A stretch of 64,000 nt of DNA, taken from contig NC_057823.1 in assembly GCF_910594005.1 (NCBI RefSeq), positions 63,920,015 to 63,984,014 of the forward strand. The letters run 5' to 3'. Of this stretch, positions 34,204-46,384 are shown in pieces. The notes beneath the pieces are model-generated. The model did not search any database and was not told where the DNA came from. It was given only the letters and a program-made list of their open reading frames with translations. Source of the DNA: Cervus elaphus. Its lineage: Eukaryota; Chordata; Mammalia; Artiodactyla; Cervidae. Position 1 is the first letter of the stretch; each line of letters begins with the position of its first letter. A program made the position numbers and the translations under genes.

Positions 34204-34379
34204 CTGTGGGACCTTTGTTTTATGGAATACTTTACAGACACTGGGAAGAAGAAGGAGGCAAATACGCATCATCGCTCTGGGAAGATTACTAGTGATGAAA
34301 AATAAATCACGTAAATCGTATGGTATAGTAACAAAATCATATGTACTTTTAAATGACGCACGTCAGACCAAGAAGGACA

Positions 34380-34915
34380 AATAGTGCATGATATCATTTA
34401 TATGTGGAATCTAAAAACATGAGACAAATGAACTTATTTACAAAACAGAAATAGAGTCACAGATATAGAAAACAATCTTATGGTTACCAGTGGGGGAAGC
34501 AGGGGAGGGATAAACTGGGAGATTGGGATAGACATATACACACTACTGAATATAAAATAGGTAATTAATAAGAGGTCCCTAGTACCTCAGCTGGTAAAGA
34601 ATCTGCCTGAAATGTAAGAGACTTCAGTTTGATTCCTGGGTTGGGAACATCCACTGGAGAAGGGATTAGGCTACCCACTCCAGTATTCTCGGGCTTCCCT
34701 CATGGCTCCTTATTATCCTAGTTGGATAATTAATAAGAACCTGTTGTATAGCACTGGAAACTCAACTCAGTGCTCTATAATGACCTATATGGGAAAAAAA
34801 TCTAAAAAAGAGTGGATATATGTATATGTATAACTTTACTATACAGCAGAAAGTAACACAACATTGTAAATCAACTAGCCTCCAACAAAATTTTTAGAAA
34901 TAAAATAAATGTACA
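34380..34915 (+). mobile_element. Artiodactyl L1 3'UTR, split by a SINE
   Basis: TGAACTTATTTACAAAACAG, CTTATGGTTACCAGTGGG, then after the SINE AACCTGTTGTATAGCACTGG and AACATTGTAAATCAACTAGC with an A-rich end. Confidence 0.82.
34574..34726 (+). mobile_element. Bov-tA SINE with perfect 12-base TSD
   Basis: GGTAAAGAATCTGCCTGAAA and GATTCCTGGGTTGGGAAC, followed by a second SINE-head-like GGGCTTCCCTCATGGCTC. The 12-mer TAATTAATAAGA is identical at 34562-34573 and 34727-34738. Confidence 0.9.
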
Positions 34916-35220
34916 CACCTGTATTTTTATATATTATTAGCATATTTTCAGAAAGATACCTAAAGAATATCAACAGTTTAGGAAATGAAATGGGAACTGA
35001 AGAGAAGACATTTTAATTTCATTTTATTCCCTTCTGCAAAGTCTGGAGTTTAATGTTGGGCAGGTTTTTATCAGGTTTGTGGTACTTCATCACAGGGCAC
35101 AGCAATGAAAGCTTTGGGCTTCTGCTTCTTGAATTCCTTTGCTGGTTGTTTCCCTAAGATATGGAGCAAATGGTAAATCCCTTTTCCTCCCCGAGACTCA
35201 GTTTCCCTATCTGTAAAACA

Positions 35221-35221
<1 letters not shown>

Positions 35222-35259
<38 letters not shown>
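35222..35259. repeat. (TG)n microsatellite
   Basis: About 18 uninterrupted TG units. Confidence 0.95.
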
Positions 35260-35260
<1 letters not shown>

Positions 35261-35340
35261 TAGAAGTGTGGTAGAACAGGTGGTCCCTCAGTGTCCTTCT
35301 GGGGGCAACCCCCCCTGGAGTTGGGGCACGCGCATGCACA

Positions 35341-35473
<133 letters not shown>

Positions 35474-35984
35474 CTAGGAGTTCTCATTTCTTGCGTCAGG
35501 TTTCCCCCTGCTGGTTTCTTCAGGAAGGTGCTAAGAGAGAGATTCTCAAGGGTGGCTGTACACTCCGTGACGGTCTTTTGGAGATGTGTGGGATTGTCTG
35601 GGGCTCTGGGGACAGTGGTGTTTAACGGGCGGAGCTGAGAGAGCCTGGACATCCTCCAATGCAGGAGACAGTGCTACAGAGTGAAGAACTGTCCTACATC
35701 CTGCATGACTTTTGAATGAGCCAATGAAGAAATCCCGTTCATAATTATCTGAGCCTGGAATCTCATTCTCCTTTACAAGCATTAACCAAATCACTCGAGT
35801 TTTTTGTTTCTCTGTTGTTCTGGTTTGCACTGTTTTAGGATCCACTGAACTGCAGCTATCCTGTAAATCAATGGATGCTCGCGCTTTGCTTTGTCTAGAG
35901 CTTTATCAAGAGTTGTTCACCATCTCATATAACCATGCCATCACTTCCGCCCACTCATGTCCACCTGCATTTGTAGCCATGTCA

Positions 35985-36165
35985 GTGTTAATTGCTCAGT
36001 TGTGTCTAACTCTTTGTGACCCTGTGGACTGGAGCCTACCAGGCTCTTCTATCCATGAAATTCTCCAGGCAAGAATACTGGAATGGGTAGCTATTCCCTT
36101 CTCTGGGGTATCTTCCTGATGCAGAGACTGAACCCACATCTCCTGCATTGCAGGCAGATTCTATA
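35985..36165 (-). mobile_element. Bov-tA SINE
   Basis: TGCTCAGTTGTGTCTAACTC, CAAGAATACTGGAATGGG, CTCCTGCATTGCAGGCAG. The head at the right is missing. Confidence 0.9.
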
Positions 36166-36346
36166 TCCCTTGGCAAATATGTAGCCTAAGAAATCTTAGG
36201 CTTCTTTTAACAGATAGAAAACTAAATATTACTAAATTAGCAGTTGTATATGAAATGCAGAGGTTTTGTTTAATTTTTTCTAGCTTTGAGATATTAGGTG
36301 AAATGTGATTTGATGCATGTGTGTGTTGCAAAATGCTTACCACAAC

Positions 36347-36567
36347 ACCTGTTGTTGTTGTTATTTAGTCACTAAGCCAGGTCTGACTCCTTTGTGACCT
36401 TATGGACTGTAGCCAGTCAGGCTCCTCCGTCCATGGGATTTTCCAGGCAAGAATTCTAGAGTGGGCTGCCATTTTCTTTTCCAGGGGATCTTCCCAACTC
36501 AGGGATCAAACCTGCGTCTCCTACCTTGGCAGGGAGATTCTTTACCACTGAGTCAACAGGGAAGCCC
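36347..36567 (-). mobile_element. Bov-tA SINE
   Basis: TGTTGTTGTTATTTAGTCAC, CCTCCGTCCATGGGATTTTC, AACTCAGGGATCAAACC, ending AACAGGGAAGCCC. Confidence 0.93.
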
Positions 36568-37965
36568 TAGTTAACACCTCCATCCCCTCATGAAATTACC
36601 TCTTTTTTGTGTGTGATGATAGCATTTAAGACCTCTGTTAACAACTTTCAAGTTTATAGCACATTTTTGTGGATTATAGTCACCAGATTGTAGATTACTC
36701 CCCAGAATTTATTCATTTTAAAGGTGGCAGTATGTGCCCTTTGACCAATATTTTCCCATTTTCCCCACACCCCCCTCCCTGGCCTCTGGCAGTCACCAGG
36801 CTACTGTCTGTACGTCCAACTTCTTTAGATTCCAGATAGAAGTGAGAACACGCAGTGTTTATCTCTGTCAGATTTATTTCACTTAGCTTAATGCCCTCCG
36901 GGTTCATCCATATTGTTGCAAAGGGCAGGATTTCCTTCCTTTATGGCTGAATAACATTCCTGTGTGTGTGTACATTTTTTTTCTCTTTGTTGAAGTATAG
37001 TTGACTTATACTTGTGTTAGTTCCAGGTACAGCAAAGCGATTCAGTTATATTTTTCAGATTATTTTCCATTATAGGTTATTATTATAAGATAATGAATAT
37101 AGTTCCCTGTGCTATGTAGTAAATCCAAGTTGCTTCTCTATTTTTATATATAGTAGTTTGTATCTGTTAATCTCATACTCCTAATTCTAATTCTCCCTCC
37201 TCTAACCCCCTTTGGTAACCAAAATTTGTACATTTTCTTTATCCATTCATGCATTCATGAACATTTAAGTTGTTTCCATGTCTTGACTATTGTTAATAAT
37301 GCTGCCATGAGCACAGAGGTGGCGATACCTCCTTAAAATAGTTTATTTCCTTCAGATATATACCTGGAAGAGGGAATGCTGGATCATATGGTAGCTCAAT
37401 TTTTAGTTTTTTGAGGAACCTGCATACTGCTTTCCATAGTGGCTGTACCACTTCACATTCCCACCAACAGGGTATGAGGATTCCCTTTTCCTACACCCTC
37501 ACAAATACTCACCATCTTCGTGATTTTGTTGACAGCCATTCTAGCAGATGTGAGGTGATATCTCGTTGTGGCTTTGACTTGCATTTCCCTGATCATTAGT
37601 GATGTTGAGCATCTTTTCATGTACATGTCGGTCATTTGAATATCTTTTGGGGGGAATGTCTACTCAAGTTGTCTGCCCATATTTTAATTAGATTGTTGGC
37701 TTTTTTGCTGCTGAGCTGTTTGAGTTCCTAGTATATTTTAGATATTAACTGTTTATCAGATAGACGGCTTGTAAACATGTTCTCCCACTCTGTAGTTGCC
37801 TTTTTATTTTGCTGATATTTTCTTTTGCTGTGAGGAATCTTTCGTGTTTGATGTAATCTCAATTTTTATTTTTGTTTTGATTGCTTGCACTTTTAGTGTC
37901 ATAGCTAAAAAATCTTTGCCAAGGCCAATGTCAAAGGAGTTTTTCCCTGTCAGACCCCAACATCC
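36568..37965 (-). mobile_element. Mosaic of L1 fragments, reverse
   Basis: The outer part (36568-36965 and 37216-37965) is an old L1: ACTTAGCTTAATGCCCTCCG, GTTGTTTCCATGTCTTGAC, CACATTCCCACCAACAGGG, TTGCATTTCCCTGATCATTAG. The inner part (about 36975-37215) is artiodactyl L1 3'UTR text (GAAGTATAGTTGACTTATAC, AATATAGTTCCCTGTGCTATG). It looks like a younger L1 3' end inserted in an older L1. Confidence 0.75.
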
Positions 37966-38039
37966 ACCTGCCCTTTTTCTTGGTCCCAAGACTTTTCCTA
38001 TGCTGACTTTGTCCCACCTCTCATTAATTAACTTATTTT

Positions 38040-38167
38040 CTCTTAACAAATATTAATGAAATATTAATATGTTCCAAGAAATGTGCTCAGGGTGAGGGCC
38101 ACAGCAGTGAAAAAAGAGATCAGGTCCCTATTTTCATGGACCTTACATTTTCATTGCAGAGAGGAGT
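38040..38167 (-). mobile_element. L2 remnant, left part
   Basis: GAGGGCCACAGCAGTGAAAA then TTTTCATGGACCTTACATTTTC. It continues after the BovB at 38952-39185 with GACGTGACATTTGAACTGAG and CAAGTGCAAAGGCCCTGAGG. Confidence 0.65.
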
Positions 38168-38951
38168 GTCAGGTTGGTGTTCAGTTGCTCAGTTGTGTCC
38201 GACTCTGCGATCCCATGAACTGCAGCACTCCAGACTTCCCTGTCCTTCTCTATCTCCTGGAGTTTGCTCAAACTCATGTTCACTGAATCAGTGATGCCAT
38301 CCAACCATCTCATACTCTGTCGCCCCCTTCTCCTGCCCTCAATCTTTCCCAGCATCAGGGTCTTTTCCAATGAGTCCACTGTTCACATCAGGTGGCCAAG
38401 GTATTGGAGCTTCAGCTTCAGCATCAGTCCTTCCAATGAATATTCAGGGTTTATTTCCTTTCGGATAGACTGGTTTGATCTCTTTGCAGTCCAAGGGACT
38501 CTTAAGAGTCTTTTCTAGCACCACAGTTAAAAAGCATCAGTTAAAGAGCATTCTTCTGCTCTCAGCCTTCTTTATAGTCCAACTCTGCACATGACCACTG
38601 GAAAAACTATAGATTTGACAATACAGACCTTTGTCGGCAGTGATGTCTCTGCTTTTCAAAGTGCTATCTAGGTTTGTCATAGCTTTTCTTCCAAGGAGCA
38701 AGCGTCTTTTAATTTCATGGCTGCAGTCACATCCTCTGTGATTTGGAGCCCAAGAAAATAAGGTCTGTCATTGTTTCCATTTTTTCCTCATCTATTTGCC
38801 ATGAAGTGATGGGACTGGAGGCTATGATCTTAGTTTTTTGAACGCTGAGTTTTCAACCAGCTTTTCCATTCTCCTCTGTCACCTTCATCAGGAGGCTCTT
38901 AGGTTCCTCTTTGCTTTCTGCCTTTAAGGTGGTGTCATCTGCATATCTGAA
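38168..38951 (-). mobile_element. BovB, 5'-truncated, inserted in L2
   Basis: Reverse BovB from GTTGCTCAGTTGTGTCCGAC through AGCATCAGGGTCTTTTCC and ATTTGCCATGAAGTGATGGG to GTGTCATCTGCATATCTG. The RT frame is broken by stops. Confidence 0.9.
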
Positions 38952-39185
38952 GGAGAAGAAAGAGGGGTAAGAGAGGAAAGAGGGGGTAGACCTGAAAGGT
39001 CTCTCTGAGGACGTGACATTTGAACTGAGTTCTGATAGTGGTGAAGAGGCAATGTTTTTGTTACTAGTGAAAAGGTAGTAATAAAAGTGTTTTAATGTGG
39101 AAAGCTGGGGAAAGAGTGTAGTTTCAACAACTGGGACAGCAAGTGCAAAGGCCCTGAGGCAGGGCAGACCTTGGCTCTTTCGGGA
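38952..39185 (-). mobile_element. L2 remnant, right part
   Basis: GACGTGACATTTGAACTGAG, then CAAGTGCAAAGGCCCTGAGG, the continuation of the L2 at 38040. Confidence 0.65.
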
Positions 39186-39251
39186 ATACAAAGGAGGCCA
39201 TCATGGCACTAGTAGAGTGACTGACTAGGATGTGCTAGGAGACACGGCTAG

Positions 39252-42178
39252 CTGTTTTTCAGTCCCCCAGTCATGTGCAACTCTTTGTGACCCCACGGAC
39301 TGCAGCATGCCAGGCCTCTCTGTTCCTCACCATCTCCCAAAGTTTGCCCAAGTTCATGTCCATTGCATCAGTGATGCCATCCAGCCATCTCATCTTCTGA
39401 TGCCGTCTTCTCTTTCTGCCCTCCATCTTTCCCAGCATCAGGGACTTTTCCAATGAGTCAGCTGTTCGCATCAGGTAACCAAAATACAGGAGTTTCAGCT
39501 TCAGCATCAGTCCTTCCAAGAGTATTCAGGGTTGATTTTCCTTAAGATTGACTGGTTTTTGGCACTCTGTCTTCTTTACAGTCCAGCTCTCACAACCATA
39601 CATGACCACTGGGAAGACCATAGTCTTGACTATACGGACGTTTGTCAGCAGAGTAATGTCTCTGCTTTTCAACACGCTGTCCAGGTTTGTCATAGTTTTC
39701 CTGCCAAGAAGCAAACGTCTTCTGATTTCATGGCTGATGTCACCATCCACAGTGATTTTAGAGCCCAAGAAGAGGAAATCTGTCACTAATTCCACCTTTT
39801 CCCCCTCTATTTGCCATGAAGTAATGGGGCCGGATGCCATGATCTTAGTTTTTTTAGTATTTAGTTTTAAGCCAGCTCTTTCACTCACTTCCTTCACCCT
39901 CATCAAGAAGGTCTTTAGTTCCTCTTCGTTTTCTGCCATTAGAGTGGTATCATCTGCATATCTGAGGTTGTTGATGTTTGCCCACCTATCTTGATTCCAG
40001 CTTCTAACTCATCCAGCCTGGCATTTCTCATGATGTGCTCAGCATATAGAGTAAACAAAAAGGGTGACAGCAGACAGCCCTGTCAGACTCCTTTCTCAAT
40101 CTTCAACCAATCAGTTGTTCCCTACAGGGTTGTAGCTGTTGCTTCTTGACCCGCATATAGGTTTCTCAGGAGACAGGTAAGATGGTCTAGTATTCCCATC
40201 TCTTTAAGAACTTTCCACAGTTTGTTATGATCCACACAGTCAAAAGGCTTTGGTGTAGTTGAAACAGCAGTAGAAGTTTTTCTCCAGAAAAACTTAGCTT
40301 TCTCTGTGATCCAGCAAATGTTGGCAATTTGATCTCTGGTTCCTCTTCTTTTTCTAAACCCAGCTAGGACATTTGGAAGTTCTTGGTTCATATAATGCTG
40401 AAGCCTAGCATGCAAGATTTTAAGCATGACCTTACTAGCATGGGTTCAGTTCAGTCGTTCAGTCGTGTCCGACTCTTTGCGACCCCATGAACCGCAGCAC
40501 ACCAGGCCTCCCTGTCCATCACCAACTCCCGGAGTTTACCCAAACCCATGTCCATCAAGTCGGTGATGCCATCTAACCGTCTCATCCTCTGTTGTCCCCT
40601 TCTCCTCCTGCCCTCAATCTTTCCCAGCATCAGGGTCTTTTCCAATGAGTCAGCTCTTCGCATCAGGTGGCCAAAGTATTGGAGTTTCAGCTTCAACATC
40701 AGTCCTTCCAATGAACACCCAGGACTGATCTCCCTTAGGATGGTCTGGTTGGATCTTCTTGCAGTCCAAGGGACTCTCAAGAGTCTTCTCCAACACCACA
40801 GTTCAAAAGCATCAATTCTTCGGCGCTCACCTTTTTATAGTCCAACTCTCAGATCCATACATGACTACTAGAAAAACCATAGCCTTGACTGGACGGACCA
40901 TTGTTGACTAAGTAATGTCTCTGCCTTTTAACATGCTGTCTAGGTTGGTCATAACGTTCCTTCCAAGCATGGGAGATGAGTGCAATTGTTCAGTGGTCAG
41001 CACATTCTTTAGTACTATCCTTCTTGGGAATCGGGATGTGGATTGACCTTTTCCAGTCCTGTGGCCACTGCTGGGTCTTACAGATTTTCTGACATATTGA
41101 ATGGAACACCTTGATGGCATCATCCTTTAGGGTTTTGAATAGTTCTACTGGAATTCCATCACATCCACTAACTTATTAGCTTTATTCCATCACATCCAAT
41201 ACAGCAGTGCTTCCTAGGGCCCACTTGAGTTCAGTCTCCAGAATGTCTGGCTCTGGGTGGCTGACCACACCATTGTAGCAATCTGGTTCATTTGGATCTT
41301 TTTTGCACAATTCTTCCATATATTCTTTCCATCTTTTCTTGATTCCTTCAGTGTCTACTAGGTCTCAACCATTTATGTCCTTTATTGTGCCCATCTTTGG
41401 ACAAAATGTCCTTTTGATATCTCCAATTTTCCTGAAGAGATCTCTAGTCTTTCCCCTTTTGTTTTTGTCTTATAGTTTCATGCACTGTTCATTGATAAAG
41501 GTCTTCTTGTCTCTCTGTGCTAGTCTCTGGAAATCTGCATTTAGTTGGATGTACCTTTCCCTTTCTCCCTTGCTTTTCATTTCATTTCTTTCTTTAGCTA
41601 TTTGTAAAGCCTCCTCAGATAGCCACTTTGCCTTCTTGTTTGTCTTTTTATTCAAGATGGTTTTGTTTGCTGCCTCCCATACATTATTACAGACCTCCAT
41701 CCATAGTTCTTCAGGCACGCTGTTTATAAGCTCTTATCCCTTGAATCTATTCATTACCTCCACTGCATATTCATAGGGGATTTGATTTAAGTCGTACCTG
41801 GCTGGCCTAGTGATTTTCCCTGCTTTTTTTGGTTTAAGCCTGAATTTTGCTGTGAGAAGCTGATGATCTGAGCCGCAGTCAGATCCAGGTCTTGTTTTTG
41901 CTGATTGTTTATAGCTTCTCCATCTTCGGCTACAAAGAATGTAATCAGTTTGATTTCATATTGGCCATGCATTCTCTTGACAGAATTTAGAGGTTGTCAC
42001 GGCAAGTATACTGGGGGTGGTTGGCCATTCCCTCCTCCAGTGGATCACGTTTTGTCAGAACTCTCCACTATGACCGGTCCATTTTGGGTGGCCCTACCTG
42101 GCATGGGTCATAGCTTCATTGAGTTGTACAAACCCCTTCAGTATGACAAGGCAATGATCTGTGAAGGAGGGCATTGCT
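39252..42178 (-). mobile_element. Long BovB (RTE) LINE, reverse, interrupted by a second BovB
   Basis: About 2.4 kb of BovB outside the nested copy, reaching into the 5' part (CAGTGGATCACGTTTTGTC near 42040). Reverse-transcriptase fragments are readable on the minus strand at 39526-39939 (KLNTKKTKIMASGPI, FLGSKITVDGDISHEI, MYGCESWTVKK), 40122-40427 (FDCVDHNKLWKVLKEMGI) and 41470-41718. The fragments lie in different frames with stops, so the copy is inactive. At nearly full length it is the most complete BovB here. Confidence 0.92.
40445..40965 (-). mobile_element. Second BovB nested in the first, with 8-base TSD
   Basis: It starts TTCAGTTCAGTCGTTCAGTC (complement of the CTGAA end) and stops at ACGTTCCTTCCA. 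AGCATGGG lies at 40437-40444 and 40966-40973, and the outer BovB text reads through when the insert is removed. Confidence 0.93.
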
Positions 42179-42214
42179 AGAGGGATCATTTATTAGACGC
42201 CATCTGTAAACAAG

Positions 42215-42370
42215 ACACAACCCTGTCTCCTGACACTTACTTTCTCATCTGATCAGACTGCTTGCTTCCTGCCCATAATACTTCCTTCTATTAACACTCC
42301 TCTGGGTCTTATCCACCTTTCAAGACCAGCCTCTGTCCATCTCCTCCCAGAAGCTTCCTTGACTCTCCCA
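42215..42370 (+). mobile_element. L2 remnant
   Basis: CTTCCTGCCCATAATACTTC, CTTTCAAGACCAGCCTCTG, CAGAAGCTTCCTTGACTC: forward L2. Confidence 0.55.
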
Positions 42371-42462
42371 GCTTTTAGACATGGGCAGGGTGGGGATGGG
42401 GTGATTGGCACCCAGTATATGTTGAAGCAGGAAGCTCTGTTCACTCTCTTGCCTCCTAAGCC

Positions 42463-42850
42463 AGTGTTTCTCAAGGTATGGTCTTCAGACCACTTGCGTC
42501 ACAGTTCTCCTAAAATGTTCCTAAGTTTTAAAAGTGTTTTTAGTGAAATATTTAAGTTTTAGCAAGTGGAATAATGTATATTTCTATGCTCACCAACTGC
42601 TTTTAATAACTTTACCATTCATCCATGCTTGCTTCAGTTCTGTTTTTGTTTCTTAAGAAACAAAACACACCATAAATACAGGTGAAGCCCAAGTGCTTGT
42701 CAGAAGTGCAGATTCCAAGGCCCTCACCTGGGTCTACTCATTCAGAATCTCTGGAAAGCAAGCTGTGCATTTTTAACAATCTGTTCTCCCTCTTCCTACC
42801 TCACCCACCATGATTCCTATGCACAGTGAAGTTTGACAATCACTGACATA
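42463..42850. mobile_element. MER5A-like hAT remnant with internal extra sequence
   Basis: The left end CAGTGTTTCTCAAGGTATGG and right end GTGAAGTTTGACAATCACTG match the two ends of MER5A. The middle (about 42530-42690) does not match and may be an insertion. A second partial copy follows at about 42905-43015 (GCATCAGAGGCACCTGGGGG). Confidence 0.6.
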
Positions 42851-43015
42851 TCCTGGTTAAAATCTGCTCCATCAAGCAGTTGTCTGTTCTTCCTTACAGC
42901 CACCTCCTAAGGTTTTAATCTTTGCTATGCATCAGAGGCACCTGGGGGAACTTTCAAAAATACAGATCCTAGGCTCCTCCCTTGTAAATCAGAGTGGGGC
43001 AGGGATGTCAGCAAA

Positions 43016-45809
43016 CTCTATGACCAAAACCTCGAAAAGGTGGATTTTGGATGGTTACCGGGGGCTGGGGGAAGAGGGGAGATGGAGTGGGCAAGACCCA
43101 TGTCCCTTGTTCTGTTTGAAACATTCCTGGCATCATCTAAGTCAGATTCTGATATCCGTACACTTGCTTTCCCCCAGAATAATGTCAGCAAGCATTTCAC
43201 ATGCCTCTGAGTGCTGGGCAGAGCTGCTTGCAAGAGCCCTGACCCATGTCTGGGCTGCATTCCCAGCTCGGACATTAACTCAGTGAGTGGACTGGAGGTT
43301 GAGTCGCCAGATTTAGCAAAGTTTTACATATGTAATGAATAATTTTCTAATAGAAGTGTGTTCTAAACATTCCATGGAACATACACTAAAAAAAAATCGT
43401 TTATATAAAATTCAAGTTTAACTGGAAGTCCTGTGTTTTACCTGGCAGTCTTGCCTTAGGCGGCATCTTCTGCTCCTGCAAACCTCAGTTTCCACGTTTG
43501 GAAGATGAGGGGCTTCGGCTGGATGACTTCTGTAGGTTCTTACGACTTGGATGCTGTAGCAGTCAGTTCAGAGGCATCCCACAGTTCTGGGAGCCCTTCT
43601 CCCCGGCTCCACCAGAGGGCGCCCTGGCTCTCCTCAGCGGGCTCGGGGATTACGTTCAGGGAGCCGACTGCTGGGTCCGTCTGGCTCTGGGGGGCCATCT
43701 GGAAACCGGGTTGTGAGGCTTCGATGGCTCCAGGTCTTTACTCATCCCGAGGACCGCTGGTTCAGAAGGAGAGACGGGGAGATCTCTTAGAGTTTCTGAA
43801 GATGGGACCATCTTATCCAGCTCCCCCTCTACCATTATTTAGAAGGAGAGGCTGGACCCCTGAGGGGAAAGCTCTAGTCCAGGCAAAGACCACTGTCCTG
43901 GAAACTAGGCTTTAACTCCCTCTCCAGGGCCCCTTTACCTCATGAGGGTTCCCTTATTTCTGTTTCCGGCTGGACATATTTTAACCCTTGCAGTTCTAAA
44001 ACCAAAACCAGTGTAGACACCAGGCAGCCCAGCACAGCCTAACCACTGTGACATTCCTGAGCATGTAACACCTTCACAAAGAGGATGTGGTCTTGAAACT
44101 TTGCGAAGGAGAGAGCACCAGGGATAAAGGACTCATCTAGCCAGTGGGGAAAGTGCAGGCCCCTCTCATTTAAGTCGGGAATGTTGTCATCAACATCATC
44201 TTCCTCTCTGCCAGATACAATGACCTGTGAGGCAGGGGCCGTTATCATCAGGATTTTACAGACCAGGAAACAAGCTCAGTGTTTGGTCACTGGGCTAAAT
44301 GGGGTTCAAACCAGTTCTGTAGCTGTTGGGAGAGAAGACCTGGAAGATCTCTGAAGGACCCCCATCCCCTTCAGGAAAAAAGAGGAATTGCTCAAAGGGA
44401 GAGATAGCCACCACTTCAGGACTGGAAATGATTTTAGGAGACTTACCAATTTGGCATTGAATTAAGTGTAATTCAGTTCTCTTCTGGATCATTTGATTAT
44501 CAAAGAGAAAGTCTTTTCTTCTTTTGACAAAAAACAGCATCCTTCAGGAACAGGGAACATTTGTAATTGTATTACATTTTTTTCCACTGTATTTTTTTTT
44601 TCTGGTATTTTTTTTTAAAGTTTATTTATGCCAATAGTAAATGATACTGATTCTTCTCTCAGGGTAATGAGATAATTAATTTCCTTTAAATGTTAATTTT
44701 TTTTTAAGAGATTTGACTTACAGGGAGCGAAGCCACTGATGGAAGGAGAGCATGAAAACATTGCCTGTAAGGATTCTGAGGGCCCCCCTCAACTCAGCTC
44801 CTCAGTGTTGCTGCAACCCCACCTTGTCCTCCCAGGGTTCCAGGCTGATTCATGCTCTTTGCCTCTCTTTGATGCTGCCTTTTGCTTGAAAACTTGACAA
44901 AACTCCCTAGAGGGAGAATTCTAGATATAGGGGAGAAAGCTCTGGTTTCCAATTTCCCCCAGTTTATGAAAAATGAGCAAGTCACTCAGCCTGCCTGAAC
45001 CTCAGTTTCCTCATGTGCGAGTGTGGGGAGCAGAGCTGTTCTGAGAGTGAGCGCTGTGTATTATACAGGGGGTCTCCCCAGGCTGACCAAGGCGCAAGGA
45101 CTGCGTCCTACATTCTCAGGGGAATGTCGCAGCTCCCTCCCTACCCGAAGGAACGACTCATTCAAGCCACGTTCCGTCAGAGCTCTCTGCTCTATGGCCT
45201 TTGCATCCCATGTTTCTGCCTCAAATGGTCTGACTTGTGCATGGTCTGCCTAGCCAGAATGAAAGCTCCAGGGCAGCAGAGGCCATGCCTGCGCTTACTC
45301 GGGAGAACATAAAACATTACTGCGGGCATCTGGTAAACATCATAGAGTGAAGGAATGAGCCAGTTCCAAAATGTACCCTATCAGTTTCTGCCTGGATTCC
45401 TCTAGATGATGACACTAGGCTGGACTTGCCTTCCTCAAATGGCCAGGATCAAACTGCCTAGTCCTTGCCTCCCATTGTGTGAACAAGAAACACAGTAATA
45501 CAAGTTCATGAGTTTTATGATTTTTTTAATGACTTTGTATTATTAGTAGTTTGAAAACAATGTAAAATAAGAGAGGAATAAACCAACTCTAGACTTGGCA
45601 TCTGAAGACCTTGCTCTGTGTGTGGTCCATTGCAACTGAGCACACTTCCTGAAACTATTTCTCTATCTCAAAGGGGAGCCTCAGAACACCAGCCTGAAAT
45701 ATCATACCAGTGTGATGGGCACGCATGAACCTCGAAAAATGCTCAGTGGACTTAACGGTGGGCCTTTCCAGAGCCAGAGTGTTCTTTTTAAAGCCAGTCT
45801 AATCTTGTC
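43016..45809. other. Largely unique sequence 3' of SPARC; CTCF motif, MIR pieces, no gene recognised
   Basis: The plus-strand open frame at 43505-43915 (136 codons) shows no known domain. MIR-like pieces lie at 43480-43560, 44225-44300 (reverse) and 44945-45020 (forward). The best candidate regulatory feature is the CTCF match at 43609. Confidence 0.4.
43609..43623 (+). promoter_or_regulatory. CTCF binding-site consensus
   Basis: CCACCAGAGGGCGCC matches every position of the CTCF core consensus CCASYAGRKGGCRS. It lies in a locally GC-rich, non-repeat stretch 3.5 kb beyond the SPARC poly(A) signal, with the motif pointing toward SPARC. Occupancy is inferred, not shown. Confidence 0.7.
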
Positions 45810-46130
45810 TCTGTTTCTCTGGTTTAAAACCCTCCAATAACTTCCACTGCAAACAAAAAAATAAAATCCAAACTCCTCACATGGCCTACCAGACTGCAGG
45901 GTCTGGCCTCTTCCCACCTGTTCAGCTTCATCCAGTACAAGACAGCCCTCAGCCTGGACACAGGCCATGCTGGGGGACTCATCATGTTCCCCACCCACTC
46001 AAGACCTGTGCCTGTGCTGTTCCTCGGCCTGGAATGCCCTTTCCCTGACCCTTCTCCTCTCTCACCTCTACCCCTCCCAACACTTCATTCTTTTCCTTTG
46101 TGACTCAGGTTTTTTCAAGGAAGCCCTAGA
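45810..46130 (+). mobile_element. L2 remnant
   Basis: TAAAATCCAAACTCCTCAC, TGGCCTACCAGACTGCAGG, CCTCGGCCTGGAATGCCC: forward L2 3' region. Confidence 0.75.
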
Positions 46131-46134
46131 ACAG

Positions 46135-46310
46135 CCCGGTGCAATAGAACGCTCTGTGATGATGAAAATGTTCTGGATCTGCTCTGTTCAGTAGGGTAAC
46201 CACTAACCACATTTTGCTGTTGAGCATTTGAAATGTTTCTGGAATGACTGAGGGACTGAATTTTAAATTTTAAGTTAAATTTCAATCTAAATAGCCAGGC
46301 TTGGGGAGTG
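46135..46310. mobile_element. hAT-type MITE remnant
   Basis: GTGCAATAGAACGCTCTGTG, GGTAACCACTAACCACATTT, GAGCATTTGAAATGTTTCTGG and AAATTTCAATCTAAATAGCC. This is the same family as the element at 63043. Confidence 0.65.
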
Positions 46311-46384
46311 ATTACTGTGGAACAAGAGTAATCTTGATTCCTTCTGTGACATCCCCTGCTGGTTTCTTATATTCTCCCTTCAGC

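Noticed and set aside
39526..41718. Possible reverse-transcriptase gene
   Set aside because: The fragments belong to a BovB retroposon broken into several frames and interrupted by a second BovB. It is not a host gene and not an active element.
43505..43915. Plus-strand 136-codon frame in GC-rich sequence, possible CpG-island gene
   Set aside because: No domain, no splice-supported extension and no start context of note. The GC-rich part is better explained as a regulatory patch around the CTCF motif.
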